Source: an uncultured Actinomycetes bacterium (lineage in GTDB: Bacteria > Actinomycetota > Thermoleophilia > Solirubrobacterales > 70-9). From it: a stretch of DNA of 53,438 nt. Made by a program: the position numbers and the translations under genes. Below are positions 50,647 to 53,438 of the stretch, in pieces. The stretch is from the NCBI GenBank assembly GCA_946482365.1, contig CAMLQY010000013.1:1-53438 (forward strand), in the 5' to 3' direction. The notes beneath the pieces were generated by a model. The model did no database searches. It saw only the letters and a list, made by a program, of their open reading frames with translations, and was not told where the DNA came from. The first letter of the stretch is position 1, and the number at the start of each line of letters is the position of its first letter.

Positions 50647-51612
50647 TCACGAGTAACGCTGGACTACACCGTCGGCGACTAGCTCGAGCAGGTGCTTCTG
50701 TTCGGCGTCGAACTGGGTTTCGTTGAGCTTTCGTTTGGCGGTCGTGACCATTTGCAGAGCTCGGGTGCGGACCTGGTCCAGAGCGCCGGTCGTGGCGATC
50801 CGGTCGCAGAGCTGCTCGGAGCTGCTTGCGTCGAGCTGGCGTAGGTCGACAGTGCGGATTGCCGGATCCACCTCGGCGGCGACGATCAAGGGCAGCGTGA
50901 CCGTGCCGTCGAGCAGGTCGGTTCCGCGAGCCTTGCCGGTGCGCTCGGGGGGGCCAGACACGTCGAGCACGTCGTCGAGGAGCTGGAAGGCGAGGCCGAT
51001 GTCGGCCCCGAAGGCGCCCAGTGCTTCGGCGTCGCGGCCGAGCAGGCAGGCACACTCGAACAGTGCGCCGGTCTTCAGCCTGCAGCGGTCGAGGTAGCGC
51101 TGCTCCGAGACACCGGTGTCGAACGCGTCCTGGCGCTGGGCGAGCTCCCCCCGGGCGAGGGCGACGGAAGCCCCTGCCAGCAGGGCGATCGCACGAGCGT
51201 CGCCGTGGCCGGCGAGGAGGGCGAAGGCGCGGGAAAAGAGCAGGTCCCCGACCGCCACGGCACGGTCGCGCCCCGAGGTCGCGGCGACGGTCGGCAGGCC
51301 GCGGCGCAGCGGCGCGTCGTCGAGGACGTCGTCGTGGACGAGGGTCGCCATGTGGACGAGCTCGATCGCCGCAGCGGCACGCACGGCGGCCTCTCCCCCG
51401 TCGGCCCCGGCGCAGAGCAGGACGAGGAGCGGCCGCAGGCGCTTGCCCCCCGCCGCGAGCGTCGCGGCGGCCTCGGTCCCCAAGCGCTCGCCGTGATCGC
51501 GGCCCTGCTCGCGCAGCAGGTCCTCCACCTGGCCGAGGCGGGACGGCAGCCAGCGGCTCGACGCGTCGAGGACCGCCGTGACCGGAGGCGGGACGGCGGA
51601 GGGACGAGTCAC
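50647..51612 (-). CDS. Polyprenyl diphosphate synthase
   Basis: 321 residues. Trans-prenyl synthases extend allylic diphosphates with IPP. 'GGKRLRPLLVLL' (55-66), the first Asp-rich motif 'HDDVLDD' (D94-D95-x2-D98), and the second 'FQLLDDVLDVSG' are plain, as is 'KTGALFECACLLG' near the middle. Chain length is not predictable, but the operon partners (menG, qcr) point to a C35-C45 chain for menaquinone. The GTG start overlaps the menG stop (GTGA). Cytosolic. Confidence 0.93.
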   Translation of the reverse strand: MTRPSAVPPPVTAVLDASSRWLPSRLGQVEDLLREQGRDHGERLGTEAAATLAAGGKRLRPLLVLLCAGADGGEAAVRAAAAIELVHMATLVHDDVLDDAPLRRGLPTVAATSGRDRAVAVGDLLFSRAFALLAGHGDARAIALLAGASVALARGELAQRQDAFDTGVSEQRYLDRCRLKTGALFECACLLGRDAEALGAFGADIGLAFQLLDDVLDVSGPPERTGKARGTDLLDGTVTLPLIVAAEVDPAIRTVDLRQLDASSSEQLCDRIATTGALDQVRTRALQMVTTAKRKLNETQFDAEQKHLLELVADGVVQRYS

Positions 51613-52343
51613 CCGCGGATGCCGCTGTGGATCGCGATGATCCCCCCGGCGAGAACGGTCCAGCGGATGCGCTCCAGCCCGGCGGCGTCCATCATCTCCG
51701 CCAAGCGGAGGGGCGGCGGAAAGCTGCAGACCGATTCGGGCAGGTAGGAGTAGGCCTCCGCATCGCCGGAGAAAGCGCCGAGCAACGGCACGACCCGGTC
51801 GAACCAGAGCGAGTAGAAGGTCGAGAGCGGCGGCCGGGTCGGCTGGGTGATCTCGAGCACCACCAGGCGCCCCCCGGGCGCCAGCACGCGCGTCATCTCG
51901 CGCAGGCCGCGCTCGAGGTCGGCGAGGTTGCGAACCCCGAAGCCAACCGTGACGGCATCGAAGCGGCCTGCGTCGTAGGGGAGGCTGAGCGCGTCCGCCC
52001 ACTCGAAGCGAACGCCGGAGGCTTCACGCGCCCTCGCCTTCTCCCGCGCCAGGTCGAGCATCGGCTCGGAGAAGTCACAACCGATGACGTGGCCCTCGGG
52101 TGCGACCCGGCCGGCCAGCTCGAGGGCGAGATCCCCGGTGCCGCAGCAGACGTCAAGCGCGGCGTCGCCGGGACCCAGCCCGGCGCGATCTGCTGCTCGC
52201 TCACGCCATGAATGGTGAAGTCCAGCGGTCATCACCGAGTTCAGCAGGTCATACCTGCTTGCGACCCGACCGAACATGTTTTGGACCTGCTCGCTGAACT
52301 GGGCAGATTCCCGCGAAGGCTGAGGTCGGGTGTCAGGATTCAC
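51609..52343 (-). CDS. menG: Demethylmenaquinone methyltransferase
   Basis: 244 residues. MenG/UbiE methylates the naphthoquinone ring, the last step of menaquinone synthesis. 'FGRVASRYDLLNSVMTAGLH' opens the family signature, 'LDVCCGTGDLALELA' binds SAM, and 'VTVGFGVRNLADLERGLREM' and 'YSYLPESVCSFPPP' are diagnostic of UbiE/MenG. GTG start with AGAGGCG upstream, 11 bp after the qcrC stop. The gene sits between respiratory complex genes and the side-chain synthase, one logical menaquinone unit. Confidence 0.95.
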   Translation of the reverse strand: MNPDTRPQPSRESAQFSEQVQNMFGRVASRYDLLNSVMTAGLHHSWRERAADRAGLGPGDAALDVCCGTGDLALELAGRVAPEGHVIGCDFSEPMLDLAREKARAREASGVRFEWADALSLPYDAGRFDAVTVGFGVRNLADLERGLREMTRVLAPGGRLVVLEITQPTRPPLSTFYSLWFDRVVPLLGAFSGDAEAYSYLPESVCSFPPPLRLAEMMDAAGLERIRWTVLAGGIIAIHSGIRG

Positions 52344-52354
52344 CCTGACGCCTC

Positions 52355-53053
52355 TCAGTCGAGCGAGGAGAGGAAGTCGGCGAGTTGGTTGAGCTTCTTC
52401 GGCGGCAGGTCACGATAGGACGGCATGATGTCGGGGCCGATTTCCACCGAACGAATGATCGCCGCGCGTGGCACCCGCTGGGCGATGTGGGTGAGTTCGG
52501 GGCCGATGGTGCCACCGTTCTCGCCGATCTTGTGGCAGGCAAGGCAACCGGCGCCGGCGACGACCTCCTTGCCGGCCTCGTAGCGCGGCGCGACCTCCAT
52601 CTCGATCTCGGTCGGCGAGCCGCCGGTGGCGCCGAGAAAGGTCAGGTAGGCCATCGCGATGATCGTCATCACACCGGCCGTCGTCGCGATCGGACGGCGG
52701 ATGGGGTTTCGCTCCGGGCCCCGGTCGTAGAACGGCAGCAGGAGCAGCAAGACCATGCAGATCGTCGGAATCCCGATCGTCGCGATCGGGACCAGCTCCG
52801 GCGGCTTGATCACGCGCAGGAGCTCGAAGAGGAAGAAGAAGTACCACTCGGGCCGCGGCACGTAGGTGGTGCTCGTCGGGTCCGCCTTCGGCCCCTGCTC
52901 GGCGCCGAGCACGATCGACATCGCGATCACGACGACGGCGACGAGCAGCATCATCGCCGAGTCCTTCAGCACCGCGTAGGGGAAGAAGGGCTTGCCCTTC
53001 TTCTTCAGGAGCTCGTACTCCTCGAGGTATGCCTGCTTGTCGCTGGGCTTCAC
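52355..53053 (-). CDS. qcrC: Menaquinol-cytochrome c reductase, cytochrome b C-domain fused to cytochrome c
   Basis: 232 residues. The first ~145 are the C-terminal, subunit-IV-like part of cytochrome b: three membrane helices and '[20 protein letters not shown]', which includes the quinol-site P-E-W-Y motif. A class I cytochrome c follows, with heme site C170-L-A-C173-H174 and a later methionine ('[13 protein letters not shown]') as the axial ligand. This b/c fusion is the Bacillus QcrC arrangement. GTG start overlaps the qcrB stop (GTGA). The cytochrome c domain faces outside. Confidence 0.94.
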   Translation of the reverse strand: MKPSDKQAYLEEYELLKKKGKPFFPYAVLKDSAMMLLVAVVVIAMSIVLGAEQGPKADPTSTTYVPRPEWYFFFLFELLRVIKPPELVPIATIGIPTICMVLLLLLPFYDRGPERNPIRRPIATTAGVMTIIAMAYLTFLGATGGSPTEIEMEVAPRYEAGKEVVAGAGCLACHKIGENGGTIGPELTHIAQRVPRAAIIRSVEIGPDIMPSYRDLPPKKLNQLADFLSSLD

Positions 53054-53438
53054 GCCTGATCCCCCTGGCCGGCGTCCCCGTTGGAACTGGCGTTCAATTG
53101 GGAAACGGGTGCTGCGGCCTTCGGCTTCTCAGCCTCGAGCCAGGGCGGCGCGGTGGTGCCGAGCTTGACGACGAGGTACAGGTGGGCGCCGATCAGGGCG
53201 ATGATCGCGCCAGGGATCAGCAGCATGTGGATCGCGTAGAAGCGCGAGAGCGTCGTCGCCCCGAGCTCGGGCCCGGCGCGCAGGAAGTCGCTCAGGTAAG
53301 GGCCGACCACCGGCCCGGTCCCGTTGATGTTGATGCCGACGACCGAGGCCCAGAAGGAGCGCTGGTCGAAGGGCAGCAGGTAACCGGTGAAGGCCATCGT
53401 CATCGTCAGGATCAGCAGCACGACGCCGATCACCCAGT
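53050..53438 (-). CDS. qcrB: Menaquinol-cytochrome c reductase cytochrome b subunit (partial)
   Basis: The window ends inside this gene; about 128 C-terminal residues are visible. '[18 protein letters not shown]' and '[20 protein letters not shown]' are cytochrome b helices carrying histidines for the b hemes. The end is a Pro/Ala-rich hydrophilic tail. This is the short, b6-type cytochrome b that pairs with QcrC. The N-terminus, and probably a Rieske gene, lie beyond the window edge. Confidence 0.93.
   Translation of the reverse strand, partial: WVIGVVLLILTMTMAFTGYLLPFDQRSFWASVVGININGTGPVVGPYLSDFLRAGPELGATTLSRFYAIHMLLIPGAIIALIGAHLYLVVKLGTTAPPWLEAEKPKAAAPVSQLNASSNGDAGQGDQA

Overview
This is a GC-rich actinobacterial chromosome segment, most likely from class Thermoleophilia (Solirubrobacterales or a relative). 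I infer this from the high GC, a six-gene mce operon, Bacillus-type cytochrome b/c genes beside menaquinone genes, a secreted protein made of 'GAV..KL' decapeptide repeats, and several families of secreted proteins and lipoproteins that resemble nothing in model bacteria. There is no 16S rRNA here, so the placement is inference. Many start codons have a TANNNT box 6 to 8 nt upstream and no Shine-Dalgarno, which points to common leaderless transcription.

Layout. 1-1923: end of a band-7 protein, a GalT-like nucleotidylyltransferase and a conserved hypothetical. 1960-5650: an accessory island of lower GC around tRNA-Arg(CCU). It holds a nucleotidyltransferase with a small partner, then a DUF433 antitoxin/PIN-like toxin cassette bracketed by two copies of the 5' half of the tRNA gene, then two genes of unknown function. 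5720-8554 (minus): a repeat protein, a secreted protein, yceH and pyrE. 8668-8757: an unusual tRNASec-like tRNA with an 8+4 acceptor/T branch. 8876-12058 (minus): an epimerase, small membrane proteins, an L,D-transpeptidase and a CPBP protease. 12057-15792 (plus): a mini-MscS, a class A PBP and a membrane glycosyltransferase that seems to start at CTG. 15809-24487: a flippase-like protein, thiL, a FlgM-like protein, a two-component pair with a HtrA-type lipoprotein, and the trehalose genes treT and otsA facing each other.

24689-34059: the rpsF-ssb-rpsR-rplI block; a membrane protein, a secreted paralogue, TetR and two paralogous lipoproteins; then purA, a DnaC/DnaI-like ATPase and dnaB. 34299-43089 (minus): six overlapping MCE (MlaD-domain) genes without YrbE permeases or an ATPase. 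43278-48228: two more members of the secreted family flanking a large MMPL transporter. 48263-53438: tRNA-Lys, a tatA-tatC-TPR operon, a zinc-ribbon protein, and a respiratory operon reading qcrB-qcrC-menG-polyprenyl synthase.

Main themes. (1) Envelope and lipid transport: mce, MMPL, four dispersed paralogues of one secreted family, PBP, L,D-transpeptidase and Tat. (2) A tRNA-associated toxin-antitoxin island. (3) Long inverted repeats between genes, and once inside a gene, some sharing sequence. (4) The tRNASec-like tRNA, which carries GAC in the anticodon loop and UCA in its variable-arm loop. This is the most unexpected object in the window.
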